64,000 nucleotides of DNA from assembly GCF_000189635.1 (NCBI RefSeq), contig NW_002476184.1, positions 1 to 64,000 of the forward strand, in the 5' to 3' direction. The notes beneath the pieces were generated by a model. The model was not told where the DNA came from. It ran no database searches and was given only the letters and a program-made list of their open reading frames with translations. The stretch is from Tetrahymena thermophila SB210. Taxonomy: Eukaryota; Ciliophora; Oligohymenophorea; Hymenostomatida; Tetrahymenidae. Made by a program: the position numbers and the translations under genes. Numbering within the stretch: the first letter of the stretch is position 1; every line of letters starts with the position of its first letter. This document shows positions 22,401-35,100 of the stretch, piece after piece.

Positions 22401-25400
22401 TCATTAATTTTATTCTAAGCTTGAGAAAGTTATTGTAAAGCAAGACTTCTAGGTCTTGTTAAATCGATATGATATTGGTTGACATTTACAGATTGAGTTT
22501 TGTTTTTTTTTTGCTAATTTTAGTTTGAAGCTGAATTAGCATGTTTCCTAGTCAACGAAGTATTGCTTCTATGATGATTATAATCGAAAGTATTTTATTA
22601 TTAAATTAAATTTTCTGGATGCTGAGTTGGTAGAGTTAATGCATGCTTCATAGCTGAATTTAATTATCCAACTGAGTTCACAGAAAGCTAATTGGCTCCA
22701 GCAGAATAGGTTACACATAAAGTATTTTATTTTGAAGGAACTTATAACGTATGGCCCTATTAAAAGTGCTTTAAAGAATTCCTTTTACTTTATTAGGTGT
22801 AAGATGTTTAATTCCTATTGATTGAAAATGAATTATTTAACTTGTTTTTATTTTATTTTTTTTTAATGCATTTATCATTACTTTAGCGTCTAGATTTTTC
22901 AAAATCCAATCCCTGAAAAGATTCCTACTAATATTTAGAGCGTCTTGGTTTTCTCTAAAAATTGCTATGCTCAGAATATAAGCGATCTCTCTCTTAATTA
23001 AATTATTCATTGCTGAAGTTAGTATTAAATTACTCACTATTTTCTTAAATATTTTAATTATTTTCTTTCTTATTATTCTTAAATTCAATATTTTCAATTC
23101 CAGAATTGTTAAAATGATGGGCATTATAGCTTCGACTTTTATTATATTCATCTTAATTTTAATTATTATTATTATGTAATGGTAATTGCTATTTTTCTTC
23201 TTCTTCATCCCCATTTTGTTAAGCTTCTTTGAATGGTTTTTAATTATTTTTTACCTTATTAAGCTAATTATTATTCATATTGCTCAAACGATCAATTTCT
23301 ATTTAGATGTTATGAGCATTTGAGTATCTCTTTTTAAATAGATTGTCTATTGATATCTCTTCATCCATGTTTTTTGTTGCTTAGTACATAACTTGATTGA
23401 TATCTATTGTATTTTATTAGCGATTATACTCTTTTGATACGATTGATTTATTATCATTTTTAGTAGGATTTTACTTTTTAAATGAATTGTTAACATTTTC
23501 ATCAATTAGCTCATTTTCTAAGTGATTATTTAAAAAGCTATTTTCTTTATTTTAAGGATTAATCGATTTTTCCTCTTTGTTTATATTCTTATTCTCATCG
23601 TTGTCACATTCATCTTCTTCTTGACTAAAATCTAGCCTAAAATGTCCTCCAAAACGAGGGGAATTACAGGTATTTTTTTTAAGACTATGCTTTTTTGCTA
23701 ATGATTCAATTTCTAAAGCATCGTTATATGATTTTATAGCCTACTTTTGATAATATATTGATCTTTTGTGATCATTCATTTAGAGATAGCAAAGAGAAAG
23801 CTAAGTTGAAAGAAGAATCATTCTTCCATAAGAAATACTCTTTAATTTTTCATTAAAATTTAAGAGATCAAGCAGCATGGTTTCATATTCCTCCCATAAT
23901 ACAGATTAAGATTATCCTTATTTCTAAAGCTGAAAGTTGAGCATGTTAAAAGCTTTTGTGAAATTAAACTTCCTGTCAAAAATAATTTAATTGATTTCAT
24001 CAGTATTTTTATTATCTTTTTAATGCTCTTCTTCAGGTTATCCTAAAATAGCTTAATTAAATTGCTTTTAGTCCTCCTGTTAATATAAATTTTAATCTTA
24101 TTAATTGTTTTCTGCTCCACTATTTTAATTTCTAGCGCTGCTATTTGTATTTCTAACTTTTGTAGATAAAGACTGATGTTATTAATTGTTAATATTTTTA
24201 TTTACTTCAGAAAAAGTATTTAGTCCTCTAACCTCGTTTTGGCTATTACTTTTGCACTTTGATGAAGATATTCTTAATTAATTTTATGATATATTTTCTA
24301 TAAACTATTCTTATTCAGAACATGATAGTTTTCTTTCTTTGTAAAACCCTAACTCATAATATCCATAAATGATTGAGTGATAATAATTCTCCATAGCCTC
24401 ACTATAACGCTCGCTTTAAAAATGAATATTTCCCATATTATTGTAACAAATACCAAGAGCTCTGTAATTATGAAATTTTTTAAAAAAACTCACTTATTAA
24501 TTTAAACGAAGTAGAGATTAGCTCTCTTCAACATTAAATATATCTTGAGTTACATAATGGAGCATTTTAAACATGCTCTTGAAGCTTTCAAACAATATCA
24601 ATGAATCTAAAGAAACAATTATTTTATCTTCAGGCATTTAAATAGAATCATCAAGTAAATCAAGAGTTACTTGACTTCCTTCTTTTTCTAATTTTTTTAA
24701 TAATAATATCATATGAGAAATAGGCGTTTCTATCATTATTGCTACTCTTAAACTAATAAAACCACAAACAGCAAAAAACAAAACCAAGGCAACACAAGAG
24801 CCGATCCCATATGAAATAAAAAAGATTGACATTTTTTTGTTTAGCTAATCAGAAAATTCTGTCAAATAAGATTTTGGAAGAACATCAATTACTAGAAATA
24901 AATCTTAGATATCAAATCCTACCCTATCTTATTAGTTCTTTAGATGCCTTTATTAATTGCCCAATTTTTCTATTATTTTAATGGGACTGAAAACTACAAA
25001 AACATCATCTCCATCAGCAGTATCAAATTCAAAATAGTGTATATCATCTAGATCTATATCACCATAACTTATATAACTAACTCTATCTATAAAATCATCA
25101 TAGAGACTTATATTAACACTTGGAGGAATTAAATCAAATATGTTTTAGTTATTATTCTAATCATGAAATGGAGGATGTTTAGGTTTATTATTTTATTTTG
25201 CTGTAATATTGTAAATAGAATTAATATTTTCCTACAAAAATTTAAGAAATCTATCAGAATTCTTTTTACTATGTGGAAAAATATCTTATGCAGCATCTGA
25301 TAGGTTAGTGACTGTGTTGTTAAATTTCTATAATTAATTATAAACTATTTCTTAACTTCTTGGATCAATCATAATTGTATGTGAATAATCAAACGTTTAT

Positions 25401-26390
25401 TCATCAAAAAAAGAGTATAAATTGGACAATTTAAAATTTAAACAATCAACAGAATAAGGTTTCCATTATTTTTTTCCAGTACTACTTTAAATATTTTATC
25501 TTTAACAAAGATTTGTAGCTAAAAAGGGTTTATCTACCTGACTATAAAACATAACTGGAGCAATTGGTGTTATGCCTAATCTTTAAATTGCTTCAACAAA
25601 CCATATTCTACATCTAGAGTCAAATTTATATTTACCTCCAAGTTAACATCCTTATGGAAGTACATAATTTTAAAATGTGGTATTAGAAGAAGTAGAATAT
25701 AGTATACCTTCTTCAAAAAAACCTTAATATATGTCTTTTACTGGAATTTATCTACGAAATTGATCCATTCTATTTTAATAATCTAGAATACGCCAAATAA
25801 AATCTATATAGCCAGCTCTTTTAACTTATTATTGTCCAGTACTATCTAACTTGTCAAAATCTGAGATATTAGGATGAAGCCTTATTTTTATAGTTAAATA
25901 AATTAGTTAAAAATATTAAAAACTATTTATTTAGCTTCTTATTTTTTTGCTAAATTTCTCATATATCTAAATGGCTAATTCTAAATAAAATAATTCTTTA
26001 TTACCAAACACTAACTTATAGATCGCTTTTTTTATATATATTAAGCAATTCTTATTAACTAGGATCTTGACTATACAATTTTTCTAAAAAAATAGCAGAT
26101 TATTTATACTTTGGATTTATTTTCACTTAATTTGCAAGCAGTTTAGACTCAAAATTTACAAACATTTACAAATTCATTGAAAAACTTTGAAATATTTGAC
26201 TGAATTCATAGCTATATGCTGAAATAATATCTTTTGTTTGTTATTGCTAGTCTAAATATAAATTCTAAGTGTATTCATTAATTAGTTTCTATGACACTAT
26301 ATATATAATGACTGCATTTATGAATTGCAGTGTAATCATCAAAAATGTTGGTATACTAAGTATAATAAACATCTCATATTTGAGCTTCAT
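19493..26390 (-). CDS. Giant Cache-domain membrane sensor with TPR and Q/N-rich tail
   Basis: Two exons, 26390-26005 and 25880-19493, with a 124-bp GT-AG intron. Together 6774 nt, giving 2257 aa and TGA at 19493-19495. The intron is placed where a frame break falls within the Cache region; splicing restores VSVWLHPNISDFDKL. A short cytosolic N-terminus leads to a first membrane helix at about 7-33. A large extracytoplasmic dCache-like ligand-binding region follows to about 478, then a second helix at about 480-510 (SYGIGSCVALVLFFAVCGF). The cytoplasmic side begins with a HAMP-like linker, then a TPR-type helix pair at about 595-640 (ALGICYNNMGNIHF). A very long Gln/Asn/Ser-rich stretch has a second alpha-helical block coded near 22010-21540, and the C-terminal part contains KFIVFITDFQGF. 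I see no kinase or cyclase domain. Probably a chemosensory or environmental receptor; ligand and output unknown. Confidence 0.85.
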
Positions 26391-27720
26391 TTACGTCCTT
26401 AATTGTTATACACTTATTTTCTATTTTTAAAAGTTTTTGTACTGTCTACAAAACTTTAAAGGTTTAAATTGCTTGCTTAATCAATCCTCCTTATTTATAT
26501 TAAAGTGCTGTTTATATTCTTCTTATTATTCTTCTTAACTTTTTATGCATTAATTTAATTAGATAAATTTTTACATTCAGATTTAATGATCTTTTAGATT
26601 TCTTTATCCAATAAATAAATAAATACATGATGATTTTAGTCAAACTCTATCAAATTATTAAAAACAATTAATAATAATTCTGAATATTAATAGATAATCT
26701 TTATCATTTCAGTATGTTTCTGAGAGCTTTTACAATATGTTTATTTTCAAGCTCCATATATTTACTTTTAGAAACACTAAAACCTATATTACTATATAAT
26801 TTTTCTTTAGATTGATACTACTATCCTTATTCTATTCCTTTATTTGTAAGCACAGAAAAATTCTTCATATTTTCGCAAAATTCACAATTAATTATTACTT
26901 AAAATATATGCATTTTTTTATTCTGTTTCCTTTGAATTTAAGATATAACTCTTATTTACAACTAACTATATTTAAAGTAACTATCTAATCTATAAATCAT
27001 ACTAAGCAAATTACAATTAAACTACAGAGACTGAATATTTTCATTTTTTAAAATTAATTCAGTATTTACAAATATAGAATAAAAATAAGATATCTAAGAA
27101 TTACAGATTATATTAATAGCCTTAATTTTTATTACTTATAAACTTTTTCCTTACAATATTGATTAATATTTAATAGACCAATTAAGATAGATTTAAAATA
27201 ATAAAAATTTAGAGTGAAATAATGTAAATTAAAAATATTTATATTTAGTATATTAAAAAAAGTAGATTTTTATTTGTTATGAGTGATATGTATCTTCTTA
27301 ATATTAAACTTAATAATAGTCTCGAACAATTGAAAAATGTCAATTGAATTTATAATTAAAATGTTGATAAAATATTTTTTTTATTTTGCTAATTTATTAT
27401 AAAAATTTTTATTTCTATAACTAATATACTATTGAATACAATTCTAGTATTATGTTTGATTTATTTAATTAAAAATTCATTATTCTTTCTAAATTTAATC
27501 AAACAATATTAATTAATAATTTTTAAATTTCAATTTAATAAAGAAAAAGAATGTTGGTTTTATTAAGCGAATTTTTTATTCTAACCAAAAAATTAATTTT
27601 TTGTATTTAAAATTAACGGTTTTGGAAATTTAGAAATATTAATTTGTTTAAGTAATATACCTTTAATTATTGTTTTGCTAAGAAATTGTGTTTTTAGAAA
27701 ATTCTATGTACATACTTCAC
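26391..27720. other. Upstream region of Cache gene
   Basis: Just upstream of the chosen ATG, in another frame, a minus-strand stretch (about 26624-26371) reads like protein, including QYKQGGLIKQAIQTF and VLQTVQKLL, and ends in TGA overlapping the gene start. It may be an upstream ORF, or cytosolic N-terminal sequence joined by an intron I could not place. A separate 98-codon minus ORF at 27000-26704 shows no family. Beyond about 27000 the DNA is AT-rich. Confidence 0.45.
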
Positions 27721-27743
27721 CAAATGTTCAATGGAGGATTTAA

Positions 27744-27868
27744 CCGTAATTCCTCGATTCGTATTAAATCTTACATACTCTAGTGCTCTAGTGAGGAATT
27801 CATTAAATTTTGACTAAAAATATTTATTCCTCGTACGCGATTCGTATAATCGTATAGAGGAATTACGG
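27744..27868. repeat. 125-bp island bounded by 12-bp inverted repeats
   Basis: The ends are perfect 12-bp inverted repeats, CCGTAATTCCTC at 27744-27755 and GAGGAATTACGG at 27857-27868. Inside, a CGATTCGTAT segment occurs twice in direct orientation (about 27755 and 27838), and GAGGAATTC occurs at about 27792. The island is richer in CG dinucleotides than its surroundings. No ORF. It could be a miniature inverted-repeat element or a structured RNA gene. Confidence 0.55.
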
Positions 27869-27869
27869 T

Positions 27870-28957
27870 AAGTTGAAAGGTTGATTCAATGGTTAAGTTG
27901 AGGAAATGGTATAAGGTAACCTATTTATTGTAGTTAGGGTTTGTTTTTTACAAAAGAAGATCATTATTATAAAACCCATAATTATAATTTTGCTTTTTTT
28001 ATATTTTCTTAATTACTATTTTTTAATATTGCATAAAAATTATTTTAAAAACTATTGAGTTTGAGTATTTATTTTTAAACATTTTGGATAAATGCTAAAC
28101 TGACATATAAACTTAAATTTATTTTTTAGTTTTAATTATCTAATAAAATATTAGATTGTCCTCTTTCTAATATGACTACTTGATAAATTTGGTTTTAAAT
28201 AATTAATTTATTATTATTTTATTTTTTTCAGTTTATTTACTGTGCAAATTTTGATAAGATCACTTAAGTCGAATACTTATTAAACTTTAAATTACTTTTA
28301 CTCTAGATTTTTTAAAAGTAGATTTTAATTGAATATACTATGAACCATTTAAATATACTTATTATTTTCAATAATTTTTTAAATTTAATTATTAAATTTT
28401 TGTTTAACATCTTGTGTAAATAAAAACTATTTAATAAATAATTTTCATTTTTAATTTACTATTTTTAAATATTTAAAATAATTTTTATTAAGTTATTAAA
28501 CCAAGATGTGATAGCATAAAAAGTGTTGAATAAAATAGTGTTTTTTTCTTAATTTCGATAGTTTCTTTGAAAAATTAATGAAAATATTTTAGAAAAAACT
28601 AATTAAGATAGATTATCTGATTTTAAAAAGTAAATTAGTTTGAGCTTTTTGATTTAGTAAAACGAAATGAATTTTTTTAACATAAATATCTATTTAATAA
28701 AATATTTGGAATTTAGGATTTATAAGTCATTTAATTTTATGCTTGTTATTTTTTCTAATACTTTTGTGAGATTTTTGATAAGATTTTTTGATATCTTAAT
28801 TAAAAAACATAATGATAATGAATATATGTGTAAAAAAAAATAATGTTTAGGTATTTTTTAGATTTACAAAGTAGCTTATTCAAAATAGATACTAAATTAA
28901 AGAAAGATATTACAAATAAATAAAAATGAATGTTATTAGTTATAAATAATTAATTCA
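27870..28957. other. AT-rich intergenic
   Basis: The 3' flank of the oxygenase gene and AT-rich filler; no gene recognised. Confidence 0.6.
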
Positions 28958-30067
28958 TCAAGAATATGCAGCAAATGAATTGAAAGAGTATTTTAAGTAG
29001 CTAATTCCATTTTCCCATCTATTTTTAAGAGCTGGAACTGAATAAGCTTCTCTGTTAACGGCTCCATTAGGATCCATACCTTCAGGTACTTGCAAAGGAT
29101 AACCAAAGTTAGGTTGCATGAAACAAGCAAAAGTATTTCTACTTATTTTTGTACCAATTGCTTTAGGTCCACGAACAACGCAGTGAGGAGTAGCTTCAAG
29201 GATACCACCTGTGAGGATTTAGGAGGTTTCGCCAATTTAGAAAGCAAGACAGTCTTGAGGGATTTTTAATCTTTATTAATCAGCAAATCTATTCTTTGCA
29301 AAGAGTCCACCTTCGGGATCATAAAAATTATCGACAACTTCACCATTTTCATCAGTATAAATAGCAGAGCAAAGACCAGTCAAAGCTCCGTGGTCATTGT
29401 GCCATCCACACCAGTCATCGTCTACTACTTTAGATTCATTAGAAGGGAAATAATGGAGTAATCTAGCAAGATGAGCTTTGCTTCCAGAAACAATATCTTC
29501 TAAAGTTCCCTATTTGTATGTAGGTTAGACGCTATGGACATATTCATCAATGTGGTAGGAAAGAAGTGAACCTGTGGAAACAACAATCTTACCCATTTCC
29601 TTGAAAGCAAATTCAAGTTCAGGAAGTTCTTCCTTAGGCCAGAAGTTAGGAGCAACAAAAGCACCATCCTTTTTTTATTCTTCACTAATCTCATCAGGAA
29701 CGTCGCAAACAGGATTAGCGTAAAAAGATCCCTTAGAGAAGTCGAATTTTCCCTTGAATTATTCAACACCATGACTCCAGCCAATAGCATGCATATATTC
29801 AGGTTTGACAAGCTTTTGGAGACTTTCCTTAGGTAAGTTAGCAAGCTTAAAGGCAAGAGGAAGTAATTTCTTTCTTGCTTCTACATAACCTGGAACGTTT
29901 CTGACTAAGCAAATTCCGACTCCTTCAGGGCCATAAGCATCTTTAATCTTTTCAAAAAGTGGCTTGCTCTTATCAACTAATTCAGCATAGTCGAATTCAA
30001 CAATCTTAGCAGTCTTAATTTCTTTAGGGGCAGACATTTAAGTAGAAGTGGTGTTATCAGTGCTCAT
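28958..30067 (-). CDS. 2OG-Fe(II) / isopenicillin-N-synthase-type oxygenase
   Basis: An intronless 369-aa gene with TGA at 28958-28960. The upstream ATG at 30067 is chosen because MSTDNTTSTQ joins in frame, through one TAA glutamine, to the MSAPKEIKTAKIVEFDYAEL segment. A double-stranded beta-helix non-haem iron oxygenase: HxD iron ligands His223 and Asp225 (GWHNDHGAL), distal His295 (ATPHCVVRG), and Arg310 (SRNTFACFMQP) at the place that binds the 2-oxoglutarate carboxylate in this family. The N-terminal part with GVGICLVRNVPGY matches the DIOX_N-type start of plant and fungal dioxygenases. Low AT at wobble positions and few TAA/TAG glutamines suggest high expression. A soluble enzyme; the substrate cannot be read from sequence. 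Confidence 0.9.
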
Positions 30068-30579
30068 TTTTATTATTTTTATATTTGCTAATTAATTATT
30101 GTTATAACAATTTTAATAATATTAAATTTTTTTTATTAAGTATTTATGAAAAATGATGATAATTCCTACTCACTTTTTATAGCAAAGCTCGCTAAAAAAG
30201 TAAAAAATTTATTTTTTATGACATCATATGATATCTCCCTAAAAGTCAAATTATCGCAAATTTATAGAACCTTTAATTTAGCTTATCTTTTAGCTTAAGC
30301 TGGTCTATTTAGATTGTTTTTTTGTTATTTTTTTTGGAATATAAACATATCTTTTGTTATTTTCTGAACAAAAGCATTTCTTAGTCAAAAAATCATAATT
30401 CTGATATAAATTGAAAATTCAAATGTTCATTTATTATTTATTAATTTTAATTTATTAAATTAGTATGTTATTTTTTTAATTCTTAATTTAAGCAAATAAA
30501 TATGGTTCCTATCTTATCTATTATATTGCAGCAATATAAAAATAATTGTTTTGGATAATCAAAAAAATGATCACCTTTA
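30068..30579. other. AT-rich intergenic
   Basis: Promoter side of the oxygenase gene. AT-rich, no ORF or RNA gene supported. Confidence 0.6.
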
Positions 30580-32050
30580 TGGACATATCTTTTATTTGAA
30601 TAAAAAAGCATATTATATCAGTTTTAATGAATAAAATTGGGAATAAAATTGTCCCCCACCTTAACTTTAATAAATTATCTAGAGCTTCCAAAAGAAATTG
30701 ATTACTCTTTTACTCTCTAGAGTGGGGGAACAAACCAAACAAATTTATCTAAGCAATTATTTATCATAAATTAATTGTATGTGAATTATATAAATTTAAT
30801 TTTTATATAAGAAAAGAAGAATAGCCAAAACAAATAAAATTAATGACATATTTAAGATTTTAATAATTTTTAATAATATTAAAAATTTTAAATTAGTATT
30901 TTATGAGTATTTCCTTTTAAAATTAAATGACATTTGTAATTAATATTTCAATAAATAGATTTTTTTATATACAAATTAATGGTAAATTTTTTATTTTTTT
31001 ATTTGATTAAAATCCTCGAAATTTCCATCAAATCATTGAGTAAAAGTGTAATCAAAATTAATTCTTTAGTTATAGGTAATAATTTAAAGTAAATATTTAT
31101 GAGTGCTTAATAAATTTTCACTAGACTATATTAAAATTACTTTAAAAATATTTATCTTTAATCAAATACCATAAATAAATAAAATATATGTAAGATAGAC
31201 TCAAAATAAAAAGAGAATCTTTCAACATACTACTAATCCTAAAAAAATTTTTTTATTCCTTAAATTATTTTGATAATTAAATTCATTTTATAACTATTAG
31301 AACTAACTTGGTTAAATAAAGTTATAATTCATAATGAAAGGTTTCTGAATCTTGAAAAAAGTTAATATTTATTTCAATTATAATATTTGAACATAAATAA
31401 ATATTTTTTAACTACATTTAAATTTCAATAATAAGATTAATTCAATTTAAATACTTTAAGAAATGGTAGTACCTTTTTTATTCATTTTAATTTATTATTT
31501 ATTGAACAAAAATTGATAATTTATTAAATGAAATAATATTAAATTAAGGCTATAAAAATAGTAAATAAAATCTAAATTTTTAAAATAAAATATAAATTTA
31601 TTTTTATAATCTAAATTAATAATATAATTCATTAATATAAACTTAAAATATTTTTAACAAAATAAAAAATATATATAAAATAATAAATAAGTCATTTTGG
31701 TAATTTTTACTATTAATAACTTTAGTTGAATAAATTTAATTATTTTTACTATGGACTGTAGTTACTTAGTAACCTAGAAAAACTTCTAAGATCAGATGAT
31801 AAATTATGCTTAGAAAGACTTTTTATATTTGATTTATTATTATTTGAATTAAATCTAAAGGTTTTTAATTTAAAAGATTTCTTTGATTATTCTTCAGTTA
31901 TACTATATAATTATAAAGTTGATAATCTCTTATATTGAAGCAGCTTCTTTACTTTTTTCCAACTAGTTTTATTTTTTGTAAATAATAAATTTGAAAAAAA
32001 TAAATTAGAAATTAATTTAAAAATATTTTTTTAAAAGAAATTTAAATTTT
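30580..32050. repeat. Duplicated block A (copy next to the propeller/beta-helix gene)
   Basis: Large parts of this stretch recur at 46795-47750 in the same order and orientation with substitutions and gaps. Examples are the ATCTTTTATTTGAATAAAAA segment (30588 and 46813), the TTGGTTAAATAAAGTTATAA segment (about 31309 and 47099) and the CTTCTTTACTTTTTTCCAAC segment (about 31946 and 47646). This copy carries about 400 extra bp (about 30640-31080). The block contains no convincing ORF, only AT-rich sequence downstream of the large gene ending at 32161. Confidence 0.75.
30652..30732. other. GC-richer inverted repeat island
   Basis: Within the insertion in block A, TTGTCCCCCAC at about 30650-30660 is mirrored by GTGGGGGAACAA at about 30723-30734, enclosing about 60 bp. 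The 13 bases GTCCCCCACCTTA are identical to part of the 5S rRNA gene sequence in this window. Possible small structured RNA or miniature repeat; no ORF. Confidence 0.4.
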
Positions 32051-32160
32051 AATATTTGTATTACTTATTAAAAACTCTAAAAGTATTGTAATCGTCTATA
32101 TATATCAAGTTGTATAAGCTCCAAAAATTTCTTTTTAAATAAATTTTTATGTTTTATCTT

Positions 32161-35100
32161 TCATTTTTCCCTTTACCTTTAATAATATACTTCATTAAAT
32201 TTATAAAGCATTTTAAAATCCTATTCTTATTAAATAGATAAAAATTTCTTCTAATTAAAACTTCTATGAAGCTAAATATAAGAGAACCTATTATTATTGA
32301 AAAATTATTTAAATTATTATTGAATTTGTTTAAATAAATGAAAATTACCAAATAATAAACTTAAACCTAAGACTAACAAAATAGAAGATATGACATTTAA
32401 GAAGCTGTTATCAAAATTATACAGTTTGAAAATAGATACCCAAAATATCATTAGGGTATTTATACATGATTTTAGCTCTAATTTATTCATTTTATTGTCT
32501 TCGTATGGTTTAAAATAAATTTAAAGAGCACAATAAATCGATTGAATAAATGTAATTGAAAGTAGCTATTAAATTGCTTATGAGCTTAAATATGTTGCAA
32601 TAATTAATGTTATAAATTTATACTGAGTGATTACTAGTTCCCACCACCACCTATTTTTTTTGTATCCTGAGAAAAAGTATCCATATTTTCTCACAATTTT
32701 AGAAGAGAATTTGTCTAAAAGCTTACTTTTATTAATGTAAAGTACATAAAGCATAAAGATAGGGTAAACTACTACTATAATAAGTAAAACTGGCAATACC
32801 AAGGAAAATATATAGAAATAGTGCTATTAAGTATAGCATTAATAATCCATTTAGCTTTTCATATAGTAAGTACCATCAAATTCTAAACAGAAAATAATTT
32901 AAAGACCTGCCTAATAGATATTTTATGAAACAAGATATATGAATATTAACAACGAGCTTACTATTATATTTGAGTTGTCATATACAACTTAATAGTAATA
33001 AGAAAAAGAAGGCCTGATCACTTTAATCATATATATGAATATCTAGGATAGTAAATAAATCAATAAACACAGAATGAAGGGTAAAACTATAGAAATATAA
33101 ATAAATCTAAGATATTGTATAGGAATATCTTAATTTAATAAGCTTAGGCTGCAGTCTAATGAGTAAACAAACATCAAAACTGGCTATGAAGTAAATTCAG
33201 AAAATGTAATAAAACTGAAAAATAAATCAGGAAAAGTTATACCCATACTTTATTTAATAGTTGCTATGATTAAGAATTAGTTTATAAATATTTTAGTAAT
33301 GATCTAAGACTATAATAAGAATGAAGAAATCCCCATATTTAAAATACCTAGAGACATTAGCGCTCTTATTTATGATATTTTACAGTTATTATTGTATGCC
33401 TCCAACATTAAAAAAAAGAAATATATTAAAACAGCTATTAAAATAAGAGCTTATTTTAAACTATTCTTTTGAAGCTACGTGCATTTCATGCACTCTATGC
33501 TCTTTTTATTAATTGAGTTTACCTAACCATAACTTTCTCCCCACACTCTCCCATAGTTATCGCAAGCCTAACATAAAGCCCCAATATAGCCTTAAGCACA
33601 ATATCCTTTTGATTCATCTCCATTACATACTTAGCTATCTGCATCACATTAGTAAATAATATCTGAATATTTATTTTTTCTCCTTTTATAAATAAATAAA
33701 TAAATTTTAGAAATGAAATTTAATTAATTTACCAATAGTTTTATTTCAATATGATTTGATCTAATTAGCATGATTATGCTTTTTGTAAATCGCAATTTTT
33801 ACATTAAATATTTGAATCTACTGAAGGATTTACAAGAGAATAAGTACCGTTCATGCATTAAACACATTCTTTTAGAGAACAATTTTGACATGAAGAGCTA
33901 TAGAACTCACCAATTCGACAATTTCTAAAGTTTATATTTATTTTGATATTATTTACATCAATAAATTAATTTGAGTTATTTAAAGTTTTCATTCCATTTA
34001 GCTGGAGTATCAAAGTTGCATTTTTAGATGGTATTCCTGTTACTTTAAAACTATTCATAACACATCCTATTTTATTTTAACTGTAATACTTGTAATCAAC
34101 TGAAGTTGCTCCTTCTATTTTTATTGTTTAATTTTACAAAGAAATTGCATTTTCATATTAGTAAACTTTGCAATTATAATTTGAAATCTCCGATATTAAT
34201 TCTTAACTTAATTGGCTTGCTACATCTAAATTAAATTGTATTTAAATATTTAAATATGACTAAAAATCATAAAAAATTACCTCTATTTTAGAAGTCAATC
34301 TGTTTCACATCAGTTTTTAGCTCATCTAAAAATTGGATAGTAAAATCAAAATTGCTCAATCCACTTCTAAAATTATTAAAGCTGATTTCAGGATATAGCC
34401 TTATATCAACATCAAAATCTCTGCTAGGTAAAATTGATGCATATTATGGGTAACTTGTAATATGATTACCAAAAACAATACCAACATTACTTTTACACTG
34501 ATTATTCTAGTATGTTTTGCAAGAATCTTTAATTAAATTTGTTTATTTCACTAAAAATATTGGTTTTAGGTTTAGGTATCTTATTGCTCCTCCTACTCCA
34601 GCTTAATTGGCTGTAAAATTTGAATTTAATAATTATAATTATGAGTTATCTAGTAAAATACTTCCCCCACTCCTATTTATATAAAATATTTTTTATTTAA
34701 ATTTGTATTGAAAAATAAAATTATATATTACCCTAAAGCTATATTATTTTCAAAATTAGAATTCCCTATATAACTATCAAATCCGCCCGAATTTAGCAAA
34801 TAAATTGATCCTCCATTATTATTAGCTTTACAATTTAACATATTTGTATTATTAACTCTAAGCAATAAAACTTAGTTCGCGTACAGAAATCCTCCATTTA
34901 AATTTGCTGTAGTATTTTAAGATTTAGTTGCATTGAGAAATAAATTTCCTTAGTTTATATAAATGCATCCACCATTTTAAGAATTGCATAAATTAAATGT
35001 ACACTAATCTATAACTAAGATTGATTGTGATGCAAAAATAGATCCTCCTGAATCTCCGCTTGTATCATTATTAAATTATGTATTTAAAATTTGCAAATTG

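Noticed and set aside
22837..23214. 125-codon minus ORF
   Set aside because: Out-of-frame shadow inside the Q/N-rich region of the Cache protein; Ile/Lys/Asn-rich by composition only.
26704..27000. 98-codon minus ORF upstream of the Cache gene
   Set aside because: No homology, poor composition, and separated from the gene by TGA; more likely leader or intergenic sequence.
29500..29856. 118-codon minus ORF
   Set aside because: Out-of-frame shadow of the 2OG-Fe(II) oxygenase, whose real frame carries the iron-binding residues.
32154..32351. 65-codon minus ORF with its own ATG
   Set aside because: Overlaps the 3' end of the large surface-protein gene in another frame; that gene's frame runs to TGA at 32161.
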